Shown here piece by piece: positions 55,309-64,000 of a stretch of 64,000 nt of DNA. Within the stretch, counting starts at the first letter, position 1. Each line of letters starts with the position of its first letter. The position numbers were made by a program, and so were the translations under genes. The notes under the pieces were generated by a model, which worked only from the letters and a program-made list of their open reading frames with translations, was not told where the DNA came from and searched no databases. The stretch spans positions 1,054,001 through 1,118,000 of the forward strand of contig JADKCZ010000001.1 of assembly GCA_016718565.1 (NCBI GenBank), given 5' to 3'. This stretch comes from Anaeromyxobacter sp. (lineage in GTDB: Bacteria > Myxococcota > Myxococcia > Myxococcales > Anaeromyxobacteraceae).

Positions 55309-56700
55309 TCAGCCGAGCTGGTCGAGGGCCTCGGCCACGGTCTCCACGCCCACCAGCTCCAGACCGGCCGGGGCCAACACGTGGCGGGTGTTGGCGGCGG
55401 GCAGCAGGGCCCGGCCGAAGCCCAGCCGGGCCGCCTCGGCCAGCCGGAGCTCCGGCTGCGACACCGCTCGCACCTCGCCGGCCAGCCCGACCTCGCCCAG
55501 CAGCAGGGTGCGCCCGGCGATGGCCTGGTTGCGGAAGGAGGAGGCCAGCGCCGCGATGGTGGCCAGGTCGGCCGCCGGATCGTCCACCTCCAGGCCGCCG
55601 GCCACGTTGACGAAGAGGTCGCAGGAGAGGAGCTCCAGCCCCACCTTCTTCTCCAGCACCGCCGCCAGCAGCGCCACCCGGTTGGAGTCCACCCCCAGCG
55701 CGGTGCGGCGCGGCGTGCCGAAGGTGGTGGGGGCCACCAGCGCCTGGATCTCCACCAGCACGGTGCGGGTGCCGTTGAGCACCGCCGTCACCGCGCTGCC
55801 CGGGGCGTCGAGCGGCCGCTCGGCCAGGAAGAGGGCCGAGGGGTTGGGCACCTCGGAGAGCCCGCCGGCCTTCATCTCGAAGACGCCGATCTCGGAGGCC
55901 GAGCCGAAGCGGTTCTTGTGGGCCCTGAGGATGCGGTACGGGTGGGCGCCGCCGCCCTCGAAGTAGAGCACCGTGTCCACCATGTGCTCGAGCACCCGCG
56001 GGCCGGCGATGGCGCCGTCCTTGGTGACGTGGCCGATGAGGAACACCGGCGTCTCGGTGGTCTTGGCGAAGGCCATCAGGCGCGCGGTGGACTCGCGGAT
56101 CTGCGTCACCGTGCCCGGGGCGCTGCTCAGCTCCGGCAGGTACTGGGTCTGGATGGAGTCGATGACCATGGCCGCCGGCTGCAGCACCTCGGCGGCGTGC
56201 AGCACCTTGGTGGCGTCGGTCTCGGCCAGCACCTGCAGGGTGGGGGCCAGCGCGCCCAGCCGGTCGGCCCGCAGCTTCACCTGGCGCGCCGACTCCTCGC
56301 CGGAGACGTAGAGCACCGGCCGCGGGGCGGCCGCCCGGGCCAGCCGGTCGAGCGCCGCCAGGATCAGCGTGGACTTGCCGATGCCGGGGTCGCCGCCCAG
56401 CAGCACCAGCGAGCCGGGCACCACGCCGCCGCCCAGCACCCGGTCCAGCTCGCCGATGCCGGTCTTGAGGCGCGACTCCTCGCGGGCCTCCACCTCGTGC
56501 AGCGGGACGGGCTTGGCCCCGGCGGTGGTGAGCCAGCCGCGGGGCGAGGCGCCCCTGGCCTCGGCCACCGCCACCTCCTCGTTCATGGTGTTCCAGCGGC
56601 GGCAGGCGGGGCACTGGCCCAGCCACTTGGGGCTCGTCTGGCCGCACTCGGCGCAGGCGTAGACGGTCTTCGGCTTGGCGGGCGGGCGGGACACGGTCAT
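55309..56700 (-). CDS. radA: DNA repair protein RadA
   Basis: RecA-related helicase that extends D-loops in recombination; 463 residues. Zinc finger CAECGQTSPKWLGQCPAC lies near residue 16. Walker A GDPGIGKSTLIL is near 103. The RadA-specific KNRFGSASEIGVFEM lies near 260, and the C-terminal Lon-like domain contains GVDSNRVALLAAVLEKKVGL near 338. ATG at 56700 gives the full zinc finger. A TATGGC box is 3 nt upstream, so a GTG at 56694 could instead be a leaderless start. Confidence 0.97.
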   Translation of the reverse strand: MTVSRPPAKPKTVYACAECGQTSPKWLGQCPACRRWNTMNEEVAVAEARGASPRGWLTTAGAKPVPLHEVEAREESRLKTGIGELDRVLGGGVVPGSLVLLGGDPGIGKSTLILAALDRLARAAAPRPVLYVSGEESARQVKLRADRLGALAPTLQVLAETDATKVLHAAEVLQPAAMVIDSIQTQYLPELSSAPGTVTQIRESTARLMAFAKTTETPVFLIGHVTKDGAIAGPRVLEHMVDTVLYFEGGGAHPYRILRAHKNRFGSASEIGVFEMKAGGLSEVPNPSALFLAERPLDAPGSAVTAVLNGTRTVLVEIQALVAPTTFGTPRRTALGVDSNRVALLAAVLEKKVGLELLSCDLFVNVAGGLEVDDPAADLATIAALASSFRNQAIAGRTLLLGEVGLAGEVRAVSQPELRLAEAARLGFGRALLPAANTRHVLAPAGLELVGVETVAEALDQLG

Positions 56701-56770
56701 GGTGCCATAGCCGCTGCATCTGACGGGCCGGGGGCGCGGCTGGGCGCGCCGGGCCCGGCGGCTGCCACCG

Positions 56771-56792
56771 CCGGGCGTGCGGAGACGCCCGG
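56771..56792 (-). terminator. Hairpin downstream of the PepSY-type gene
   Basis: A perfect 8-bp G+C stem with a 6-nt loop begins 10 nt after the 3' end of the 56803-57600 gene. There is no U-run. It separates that gene from radA. Confidence 0.5.
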
Positions 56793-56802
56793 GCGCCGGC
56801 CC

Positions 56803-57600
56803 TCAGGTCCGCGCGCCGGCCGCGGGTCCGCGCCTCGACTGGCGGACCATCCAGCGCACCGCCAGCCACAGCCCGGTGGCCCCCAGCCCCAGCCACCCCG
56901 CCACCACCAGCCAGGTCACCGCCCGCTTGCCGCCGTCGGGCAGGAAGTCCAGCGCGTGGAGCCGGAAGGCCAGGTCGTAGACCCGCCACAGGAAGGTGCG
57001 CCGCGCCCGCACCGCGCCGTCCAGGCCGTCCACGTAGAGGTGCATGCCGGGCCAGCCGCGGAGCGCGAACCCGTAGGCCGGGCGCGGGCCGAGGTACTCG
57101 TCCGGGCGCGCCGCCGAGGCCGGGCCGTCGCCCAGGACGCGCCGGCCGTCGCCGCTGCGCGGGTAGAGCCAGGCGCCCTCCACCACCAGCTCCCCGGCGA
57201 AGTCGCGGCGGGCCGCGGCGAGCGCCAGCTCCAGCGGGATGGCGGCGCCGAGCGAGGCGCCGGTGGCCAGGTCCAGCACCTCGGGCTCGCGGTCGGGGCC
57301 GCGCTCCACCACCAGGAGCTCCCGCCCCTCCACCACGCGGGCGGTCAGGCTGGTGGCGCCGCCCAGGCTCCTCGGGGACGGGAGGGCCGCGGCGGTGAGG
57401 CCGGCGGGCGGGGCCTGCCGCCCGGTGCTCCAGGTCTTGCCGTGGATCTCCTCCATCGGGCGCAGCGCGAAGACCAGGGCGGTCAGCGTCCACCAGAGCA
57501 GCGGGACGAGGAGCGCCAGGCCGAGCCAGCGGTGCCAGGACCAGAGGCGGTGGGCGGGGGCGGTGGGCAAGGCGGGCTCCGGGGGCGGCCAGGGGGCCAC
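56803..57600 (-). CDS. PepSY-type membrane protein
   Basis: A 265-residue inner-membrane protein; GTG at 57600, without a clear ribosome-binding site. It has one helix near 20-45 (WHRWLGLALLVPLLWWTLTA) and a C-terminal helix near 225-250 (WLVVAGWLGLGATGLWLAV) flanking a periplasmic domain. The HRWLGL motif, LRGWPGMHLYVDGLDGAVR near 185 and FRLHALDFL near 214 match PepSY-associated/PiuB-like proteins linked to iron or redox transport. Specific role unknown. It is shorter than PiuB proteins (usually about 400-500 residues). Confidence 0.7.
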   Translation of the reverse strand: MAPWPPPEPALPTAPAHRLWSWHRWLGLALLVPLLWWTLTALVFALRPMEEIHGKTWSTGRQAPPAGLTAAALPSPRSLGGATSLTARVVEGRELLVVERGPDREPEVLDLATGASLGAAIPLELALAAARRDFAGELVVEGAWLYPRSGDGRRVLGDGPASAARPDEYLGPRPAYGFALRGWPGMHLYVDGLDGAVRARRTFLWRVYDLAFRLHALDFLPDGGKRAVTWLVVAGWLGLGATGLWLAVRWMVRQSRRGPAAGART

Positions 57601-57898
57601 GGGTGGGGCAGGAGGGGCTCAAGGCGTCGGACCGCCAGGGGAATCCAACTACCCCAGGTCGGGCCCCGGCGCCTTCGACGCGTCGGCCTGATCGAGGATG
57701 ACACCCAGCGTCCGCGCCAGGTGCCAGGCCGCCCAGCACCCCGTCGAATTCTCCCAAGCGCCCGTCACCACTCTGGTTTCATCTTTTCCGGAGGCCTCTT
57801 CCGTGAAGGGCAATCAGGGGACTACGGACCTGCGGCATTCGACCACACCTTGTCGCAGGTTGCCGGCTCTCCACCCACCGCCGGCGCCACGGGGTTCC
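57601..57898. other. Divergent intergenic region before the Ig-repeat protein
   Basis: A 298-bp gap, locally richer in A/T near 57750-57830 than its surroundings, so it probably contains the promoter of the large plus-strand gene. GGAGG at 57790-57794 lies 8 nt before an in-frame GTG at 57803, an alternative start for that gene. I see no riboswitch, tRNA or repeat. Confidence 0.5.
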
Positions 57899-60800
57899 AT
57901 GTCCGCCACCTCCTGCAGGCCTCACCTCATCGCCGCCGCCGCGCTGGTCCTCGCCACGGCCGTGGCCGCGCCCGGTCCGGCCAGGGCCGAGCCGGCCCCC
58001 AGGAATCCCCCGCTGGCGGCGGTCGGCCCGGTCAGCCCGGTCCACCCGCTGCCGCTCTGGTACCAGGACTCGAACGGGATCCAGCTCGAGCCCTGCCTCG
58101 ACACCACCACCACCGCCCCGGCGGATCCGTGCCGCTTCGTCGCGGGCGGGCCCATCGCCGGCCTCGGCGGACCCTTCGATCGGACGCTGCCGGTCGCCTA
58201 TCCGACCAACTTCCCGTCCACGGTTCACTACACCTGGGCCAACGCCGAGGTGACCACGCTGGTGGGCGGTCGGCTCAACAACCGCGGCCTGGTCTACATC
58301 GCCGAGCTGGTCGGCGTGCTCACGCCGCCGCCGGTGGCGACGGCCACGGTGACGACCCACCTGCGCTTCGACACCAACGAGTCGCTGACGGCCTTCACCA
58401 CCTACACCATCACCCACCCGTATGGCGTGTTCACCCTCACCACCGACGAAAATGGTGACCTCTGCCCGGCAAACCAGAAGGCCTGCGACATCACCTTCCC
58501 GGCGGCGGCGCCGAACGGCGTGTTCACCGGCGTGCTCGGCGCCAACCTGAGCACCAACCCCAACGACACCACCGTCGGCAGCTTCCTGCCGGTCTTCGTG
58601 CCGCCACTCGGGTTCATCGGCGACGGGGGCGCCAAGGTCCAGGTCACCGGCAGCCCCAGGGGCACCAACCTGGTGCGCATCCAGGGGCCGACCAGCGGGC
58701 CGGGCTCGGGCGACCTCGGCACCACCTGCGGCGCCACCGTCAACTGCGCCGAGGGGATCCTCTTCACCGTCGTCGGCCGGCGGTTCAACCCGGCCGGCGG
58801 CCCCACCACCCGCTTCGCGGTCTCCGGCCCCGCCACCGCCGGCGCCGGGGTGGCCCAGACCTACACGGTCACCGCCGCCGACGTGAACGGCAACACCACC
58901 ACCGGCTACACCGGCATCGTGCGCATCACCTCCGGCGACCCGCTGGCCTCGCTGCCGGGCGACGCCACCCTGGTGAACGGCGTGGGCACCTTCCTGGCCA
59001 CCCCGCGCACGGTGGGCAGCTTCGTCTTCACCGCCACCGACACCGTCCGCACCGGCGTCACCGGCAGCGCCACCACCACCGTCACGGCAGGCCCGGTGGC
59101 CTCGCTGGTGGCGGTGTCGGGCGGCGGGCAGGTGGGCGGCACCGGCGCGGCGCTCGGCGCGCCCTTCGTGGTGCGCGCGGCCGACGCCTTCGGCAACCCC
59201 AGGGGCGGCGTCTCGGTCACGGTCACGTCGCCGGCCGGCGGCTCGGCCTCGCCCGCCAGCGGGCTCACCGACCTCGTCACCGGCCAGTTCAGCGCCGTCG
59301 GCACCCTCGGCCCGGCCGCCGGGGAGCAGGTCTTCTCGCTGGCCGCCGCGGGGGTGGCCGCGCCGGTCACCTTCACGGCCACCGCGGGCGTCCCGGGGGA
59401 GGCCACCTCCCTCAGCATCACGGGCCTGTCGCCAGGGGTCCTGGCGGGCTCGTCGACGGGGTTCACGGTCCAGGCCCTCGATGCCTTCGGGAACCCGGCC
59501 ACCCTGGCCAGCGGCGCCGCCGGAACCATCACCATCAGCTCCACCGACCCGGCCGCCACCCTGCCGGCCGCGGCCCAGCTCACCCTGGGCAGCGGGACCT
59601 TCGCCGCCACCTTCCGCACCGCCGGCTCGCGCTCCCTCACCGCCACCCTCACCGCCAGGCCCGCCGCCACGGCCAGCGCCGCCACGCTGGTCTCCGCCGG
59701 CCCCGCCGACGCGATGACCGTCGTGTCGGGCGGCGGCCAGGGGGGCACGGTCGGGCTGCCGCTGGCGCTCCCCTTCGTGGTCCGGGTGGACGACGCCTTC
59801 GGCAACCCGAAGCCCGGCGTCACCGTGGTCTTCTCGGCCCAGGGCGGCGGCGCGGTCACCCCGCTCGCCCCGGTCACCGGCGCCGACGGCACCGCCGCCT
59901 CGCTCGGGACGCTCGGCCCGGTCGCCGGCGCGCAGGCCTTCGCCGCCACCGCGGAGGTGCCCAGCGGCGGCACCCAGCTCTTCGGCGCCATCGCCGCGCC
60001 CGGCCCCGCCGCCGCGCTCGCGGTGGGCGGCCTCGTCACCTCGCTCGTCGCCGGCGTGCCCGACGCCTTCACCGTCACGGCGCGCGACTCGTTCGGCAAC
60101 ACGGCCACCTCCTTCGCCGGCACCGTGGCCTTCACCTCCAGCGACCCCGCCGCCACCCTGCCGGCGGCCAGCCCGCTCACCGCCGGCGCCGGCGCCTTCA
60201 GCGCCACCTTCCGCACCGCCGGCGCGCGGGTCCTGACCGCCACCGTGGTCGGCGCCCCGACCATCTCCGGCAGCGCGCCCACCACCGTGGTCGCGGCGTC
60301 CGCCGCCAGCCTGGCCGCTGTCTCCGGCGGCGGCCAGTCCGGCACCGTGGGCCTGGCCCTGGGCGCCCCCCTGGTGGCCCGCGTCACCGACGCCTTCGGC
60401 AACCCGGTGTTCGGCCACTTCGTCACCTTCGCGGTCGGCACCGGCGGCGGCTCCATCACCCAGCTGCTGGTCTCCACCGACGCCGCCGGCCAGGTCTCGG
60501 CCACCGCCACGCTGGGCGGCGCGGTGGGCGCCCAGACCTTCACCGCCTTCTCGGGCACCCTGGCCGGCTCCCCGGTGACCTTCAGCGCCACCGCCGCCCC
60601 CGGCGCCGCGGCGGTGCTGGACGTGACCGGCCTGGCCGCCTCCACCACCGCCGGCGTGGCCGCCGCCTTCACCGTGACGGCGCGCGACTCGTTCGGCAAC
60701 GTGGCCACCGGCTTCGCCGGCACGGTGGGCTTCACCTCCAGCGACGGCGCCGCCACCCTGCCGGCGCAGAGCGCCCTCACCGCCGGCACCGCCGCCTTCA

Positions 60801-63800
60801 GCGCCACCTTCCGCAGCGCCGGCGCCCAGACGCTCGGCGCCGCCGTGACCGGGGCCCCCGGCGTGGTCGGCGGCGCCTCCACCACGGTGGCCGCGGCCGC
60901 CGCCTCCACCCTGGCCGCGGTCTCCGGCGGGGGGCAGGCCGGCGTGGTGGGGCTGGCGCTGGCCGCCCCGCTGGTGGTCCGCGCCGTCGACGCCTTCGGC
61001 AACCCGGTGGCCGGCGTGACCGTGGCCTTCGCCGGCCCGCCGGGCGGCGCCGTGGCGCCCGCCGGCGTGGACACCGACGCCGCCGGCCGGGCCGCCACCA
61101 CCGGCACCCTGGGCGGCGCGGTGGGCGCGCAGGCCTTCACCGCCACCGCGGCCGGACTGGCGGGCTCGCCGGTCACCTTCGCCGCCACCGCCGCGCCCGG
61201 CGCCCCGGCCACCCTGGCCGTGACCGGGCTGCCGCCCACCAGCACGGCCGGCGCGGCCACCAGCGCCACCGTGACGGTGCGCGACGCCTTCGGCAACCTG
61301 GCCACCACCTTCGCCGGCACCGTCACCCTCACCTCCACCGACCCGGCGGCGACGCTGCCCGCGCCGGGCGCCCTCTCGGCCGGCGTGGGGGCCTTCGCGG
61401 TCACCTTCCGCACCGCCGGGCCGCGCACCCTGACCGCCACCGTGACCGGCGCCGCCGCCGTGACCGGCGGCGCCGCCACCACGGTGCTGGCCGGGCCGGC
61501 GGCCGCGCTGGCCGCCGTCTCGGGCGGCGGCCAGACCGGCGCCGTCGGCGTGGCGCTGGCCGGGCCCTTCGTGGTCCGGGTGGCCGACGCCTTCGGCAAC
61601 CCGGTGGCCGGCACCACGGTGGCCTTCACGGCGCCCGCCACCGGCAGCGTCACGCCCACCGCCGCCGTCAGCGGCGCCGACGGCGCCGCCTCGGCCGTGG
61701 GCACGCTGCCCACCGCCCCTGGGCTCACCAGCTTCACGGCCAGCGCGGCCGGCCTGGCCGGCTCGCCGGTGTCCTTCGCCGCCACCGCCGCGGTGGGCTT
61801 CCCCACCAGGCTGGCGCTCACCAGCGCCACCGTCACCACGCCGGCCGGCACCGCCTTCAGCGTCACGGTGGAGGCCTTCGACGCCTTCTCCAACCCGGCC
61901 ACCAGCTTCAGCGGGCCGCTCACCTTCGCCTCCAGCGACCCCGGGGCCATCCTGCCCGCCTCGCCCGCGCTGGCGCTCGGCACCGGCACCTTCGCGGTCA
62001 CCCTGGTCGGCGCCGGGAGCCGCACCGTCACCGCCGCGCTGGCCGCCCAGCCCGGCGTGGCCGACACCATCGCGCTGGACGTGGTGGCCGGCCCGGCCAG
62101 CGCCCTGGCCTACGCCACCGGCCGCGGCCAGACCGGCCAGGTCGGCACGGCCCTGGCGGCGGCCCTGGTGGTCCGCGCCACCGACCTCTTCGGCAACCCG
62201 AAGGCCGGGGTGTCGGTCACCTTCGCCGCCCCCGCCACCGGCACGGTCTCCCCGGCCACCGCGGTGACCGCGGCCGACGGCACCGCCGGCACCACCGCCA
62301 CCCTGGGCCAGCTGGCCGGCGCGCAGTCCTTCACGGCCGCCTCGGCCGGGCTCTCCGGCTCGCCGGTGGCCTTCGACGCCACCGCCGCGCCCGGCCCCGC
62401 CGCCAGCCTCACCCTGGCCGGCCTGCCGGGTGAGCTGGCGGCCGGCACCAGCAGCACCCTGGTGGTCACCGCCCTCGACGCCTTCGGCAACCTGGCCACC
62501 GGCGCCTCCGGCGCCGTGATCTTCACCTCCACCGATCCGGCGGCGGTGCTGCCGGTCGGCGCGGCGCTCTCGGCCGGCACCGGCAGCTTCCCGGTGGTCC
62601 TGAGGACGCTGGGCAGCCGCTCGGTCACGGCCCAGGTGCTGGCGCTGGTGGCCACCGCCACCACCAACGTCCTGGCGGCCGCCCCGGCCACCCTGGAGCT
62701 GGTGGCCTCACCCGGCACCACCTCCCCGGCGGGCGCGGCCAGCACCTCGCCGGCCACCGTGCTGGTGAAGGACAGCCTGGGCAACGCCCGGTCCGGCGTG
62801 GTCGTCACCTTCGCCGCCCCGGCCGGCGCCAGCATCAGCCCGGCCACCGCCACCACCGACGCCAGCGGCCACGCCTCCGCCACCCCCACCGTCGGCACCG
62901 CCGTCGGGCCGTACCTCTTCACCGCCAGCGTGGCCGGCCTGGCCGGCTCGCCGGCCTCCTTCACGGTGACCGCCGTGGCCGGCGCCGGCACCAGCCTGAC
63001 GCTGGTGCGGCAGGGCGCCGGGCCGGTCCTCGACTGCGGCTGCTACGTGCTGACGGCGGGCCTGCAGGACCAGTTCGGCAACCCGGTGGCCCAGGGCCTG
63101 ACCGGCGTCACCGTGGCGGTCGGCGGCAGCGCCAGCATCACCGCCACCACGCCGACCTTCGCCGGCCTGCCGGGCCAGTCGGGCACCGGCGCGCTGGGCG
63201 CCGGGGGCACCGCGGCGGTGACCGTCTGCGACCAGACCCCGGAGACCGCCGCCGTCACCGTCTCGGCGGCCGGCCTCACCAGCGCCTCGCTCCCGCTGAC
63301 CTGGCTCCTCGGGCCGGTGGACGCGGCCGCCAGCATCTTCGTGAGCGACACCGCGGCGCTCACCGCCTTCTCCGGGCGGGCCAACCTCACGGTCATGCCG
63401 CGCACCGCCTGCGGCAACCCGGCCGAGCCCGGGCCCACCGTGACCATCGGCCTGAACGGGCCCGGGACCATCACCCCCACCCGCGTCCTGGGCGACGGCG
63501 TGTACGGCGCCACGGTGGCCATCCAGCCCTGCCCCGCCACCCCCGCCACCCAGGTGACCGCCCGCATCGGGGCCCTCGACCTCACGCCCATCGACCTGGT
63601 GGTGACCTGCCTGGCCCCCTCGTCGGCCGAGACCACCGTGGCCTTCGACCGCGCCGAGCTGGTGGTCTGCGACAACGCCGCCAAGGACCGCGTGCAGGTC
63701 ACCGTGACGCCCCGCGACGACGCCGGCGTCGCCATGGGGCCCGGCCACTCGGTGCTGCTGGCGCTGCCCGGCTTCACCGGCGGCCCGGCGGCCGACGCCC

Positions 63801-64000
63801 TCGACGGCACCTACACCACCACGCTCACCGCCGCCGGGTGCGCCGCCCCGACCAGCACCCTCGAGGTCACGGTCAACGGCGTGACGCTCACGCCGCCGGG
63901 CGCCTCGATCGGCGTGAGCTGCGCGCCGGTGGACGGCGCGGCCTCCGGCGTCTCGGCCGCCGGGACCCCCGGCGTGGCCGACGGGACCACCCAGGTGGAG
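57899..64000 (+). CDS. Giant secreted protein with tandem Ig-like domains, 3' end beyond window
   Basis: The frame stays open from 57899 to the window end, more than 2030 codons. ATG at 57899 starts a Sec signal (LIAAAALVLATAVAAPG, cleavage near ARA-EP); GTG at 57803 with a better ribosome-binding site would add 32 residues. Residues about 35-310 are a unique N-terminal domain (PLWYQDSNGIQLEPCLDT, GPFDRTLPVAYPTNFPSTVH). From about 400 run pairs of bacterial Ig-like domains: a Big_1/invasin type (VRAVDAFGNPVAGVTVAF) alternating with a second type (SSDPAATLPA, TFRTAGARVLTATV). After about residue 1700 the sequence diverges and gains Cys. Likely a surface adhesin or structural protein; anchoring is not visible. 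Confidence 0.88.
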   Translation, partial: MSATSCRPHLIAAAALVLATAVAAPGPARAEPAPRNPPLAAVGPVSPVHPLPLWYQDSNGIQLEPCLDTTTTAPADPCRFVAGGPIAGLGGPFDRTLPVAYPTNFPSTVHYTWANAEVTTLVGGRLNNRGLVYIAELVGVLTPPPVATATVTTHLRFDTNESLTAFTTYTITHPYGVFTLTTDENGDLCPANQKACDITFPAAAPNGVFTGVLGANLSTNPNDTTVGSFLPVFVPPLGFIGDGGAKVQVTGSPRGTNLVRIQGPTSGPGSGDLGTTCGATVNCAEGILFTVVGRRFNPAGGPTTRFAVSGPATAGAGVAQTYTVTAADVNGNTTTGYTGIVRITSGDPLASLPGDATLVNGVGTFLATPRTVGSFVFTATDTVRTGVTGSATTTVTAGPVASLVAVSGGGQVGGTGAALGAPFVVRAADAFGNPRGGVSVTVTSPAGGSASPASGLTDLVTGQFSAVGTLGPAAGEQVFSLAAAGVAAPVTFTATAGVPGEATSLSITGLSPGVLAGSSTGFTVQALDAFGNPATLASGAAGTITISSTDPAATLPAAAQLTLGSGTFAATFRTAGSRSLTATLTARPAATASAATLVSAGPADAMTVVSGGGQGGTVGLPLALPFVVRVDDAFGNPKPGVTVVFSAQGGGAVTPLAPVTGADGTAASLGTLGPVAGAQAFAATAEVPSGGTQLFGAIAAPGPAAALAVGGLVTSLVAGVPDAFTVTARDSFGNTATSFAGTVAFTSSDPAATLPAASPLTAGAGAFSATFRTAGARVLTATVVGAPTISGSAPTTVVAASAASLAAVSGGGQSGTVGLALGAPLVARVTDAFGNPVFGHFVTFAVGTGGGSITQLLVSTDAAGQVSATATLGGAVGAQTFTAFSGTLAGSPVTFSATAAPGAAAVLDVTGLAASTTAGVAAAFTVTARDSFGNVATGFAGTVGFTSSDGAATLPAQSALTAGTAAFSATFRSAGAQTLGAAVTGAPGVVGGASTTVAAAAASTLAAVSGGGQAGVVGLALAAPLVVRAVDAFGNPVAGVTVAFAGPPGGAVAPAGVDTDAAGRAATTGTLGGAVGAQAFTATAAGLAGSPVTFAATAAPGAPATLAVTGLPPTSTAGAATSATVTVRDAFGNLATTFAGTVTLTSTDPAATLPAPGALSAGVGAFAVTFRTAGPRTLTATVTGAAAVTGGAATTVLAGPAAALAAVSGGGQTGAVGVALAGPFVVRVADAFGNPVAGTTVAFTAPATGSVTPTAAVSGADGAASAVGTLPTAPGLTSFTASAAGLAGSPVSFAATAAVGFPTRLALTSATVTTPAGTAFSVTVEAFDAFSNPATSFSGPLTFASSDPGAILPASPALALGTGTFAVTLVGAGSRTVTAALAAQPGVADTIALDVVAGPASALAYATGRGQTGQVGTALAAALVVRATDLFGNPKAGVSVTFAAPATGTVSPATAVTAADGTAGTTATLGQLAGAQSFTAASAGLSGSPVAFDATAAPGPAASLTLAGLPGELAAGTSSTLVVTALDAFGNLATGASGAVIFTSTDPAAVLPVGAALSAGTGSFPVVLRTLGSRSVTAQVLALVATATTNVLAAAPATLELVASPGTTSPAGAASTSPATVLVKDSLGNARSGVVVTFAAPAGASISPATATTDASGHASATPTVGTAVGPYLFTASVAGLAGSPASFTVTAVAGAGTSLTLVRQGAGPVLDCGCYVLTAGLQDQFGNPVAQGLTGVTVAVGGSASITATTPTFAGLPGQSGTGALGAGGTAAVTVCDQTPETAAVTVSAAGLTSASLPLTWLLGPVDAAASIFVSDTAALTAFSGRANLTVMPRTACGNPAEPGPTVTIGLNGPGTITPTRVLGDGVYGATVAIQPCPATPATQVTARIGALDLTPIDLVVTCLAPSSAETTVAFDRAELVVCDNAAKDRVQVTVTPRDDAGVAMGPGHSVLLALPGFTGGPAADALDGTYTTTLTAAGCAAPTSTLEVTVNGVTLTPPGASIGVSCAPVDGAASGVSAAGTPGVADGTTQVE
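59114..62790 (+). repeat. Tandem ~597-bp coding repeats (Ig-domain pairs)
   Basis: Units aligned on the VSGGGQ motif or its equivalent begin at 59114, 59723, 60320, 60920, 61517, 62114 and 62702. Spacings are 609, 597, 600, 597, 597 and 588 bp, all multiples of three. The third to fifth are most alike; the sixth (ATGRGQ) and seventh (VASPGT) are the most diverged. Amplification within the gene is likely. Confidence 0.85.

Noticed and set aside
57601..57898. Cyclic-di-GMP riboswitch before the Ig-repeat gene
   Set aside because: Such switches often precede large secreted proteins, but the conserved core motifs are not present.
58906..62070. A 1054-codon open frame antisense to the Ig repeats
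   Set aside because: Its repeats mirror those of the sense strand and it has no signal or domain. The sense frame has a signal peptide and known folds.

Overview
The window is about 70% or more GC, with GTG, TTG and possibly CTG starts beside ATG and many ATGA/GTGA stop-start overlaps. Lipoprotein signal peptides are very common. Gene content (DUF4388 protein with a degenerate receiver, Cys-rich myxobacterial-style lipoprotein, OmcA/MtrC decaheme cytochrome, rpsU-yqeY-dnaG-rpoD order) suggests a Myxococcota chromosome, most like Anaeromyxobacter and relatives. This assignment is inference from gene content, not a database result. I see no prophage, insertion sequence, integrase or CRISPR array.

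Layout. 1-8783: a secreted alpha-glucan block with the 3' part of a type I pullulanase, a divergent pair of GH13 lipoproteins (one glucodextranase-like, one MalS-like), an AGE-epimerase-fold lipoprotein and a small lipoprotein. 8801-13708: a cassette of O-carbamoyltransferase, SxtJ-like membrane protein, DUF5989 protein and a membrane-anchored SGNH/TPR protein, probably for surface glycan modification. 13784-18724: histidine operon hisD-B-H-A-F-I-E (no hisG or hisC here), with a simple-sequence array fused to the end of hisD. 18721-25543: macromolecular-synthesis operon rpsU, yqeY, dnaG, rpoD, then a CAU tRNA, a zinc-ribbon coiled-coil protein and an RNase HI-like protein. 25600-34238 (minus): methyltransferase, TrhA/hemolysin III, def, PHB-depolymerase-like lipoprotein, a LysM remnant, a 969-residue DUF4388 protein and priA. 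34429-37456: NifO-like ArsC-fold protein, a periplasmic protein, galU and an outer-membrane barrel protein.

37478-44850 (minus) is the most coherent system: a cobalamin riboswitch upstream of btuB, a lipoprotein with a predicted beta-propeller, btuF, btuC and btuD, all overlapping, followed closely by mqnD. The propeller lipoprotein sits where Bacteroides uses BtuG, a propeller lipoprotein that captures cobalamin at BtuB. A second, signal-less BtuF-like protein coupled to a DUF3467 protein lies at 47890-49058. 44969-47655 holds a ComEA-like helix-hairpin-helix protein, a small conserved protein and a PAS histidine kinase. 49076-57600 holds an alpha/beta hydrolase, glpK, a decaheme cytochrome with a collagen-like stalk, a Cys/Met PLP enzyme, radA and a PepSY-type membrane protein. 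From 57899 to the end runs one open frame of more than 2000 codons, a secreted protein of tandem Ig-like domains that continues past the window.
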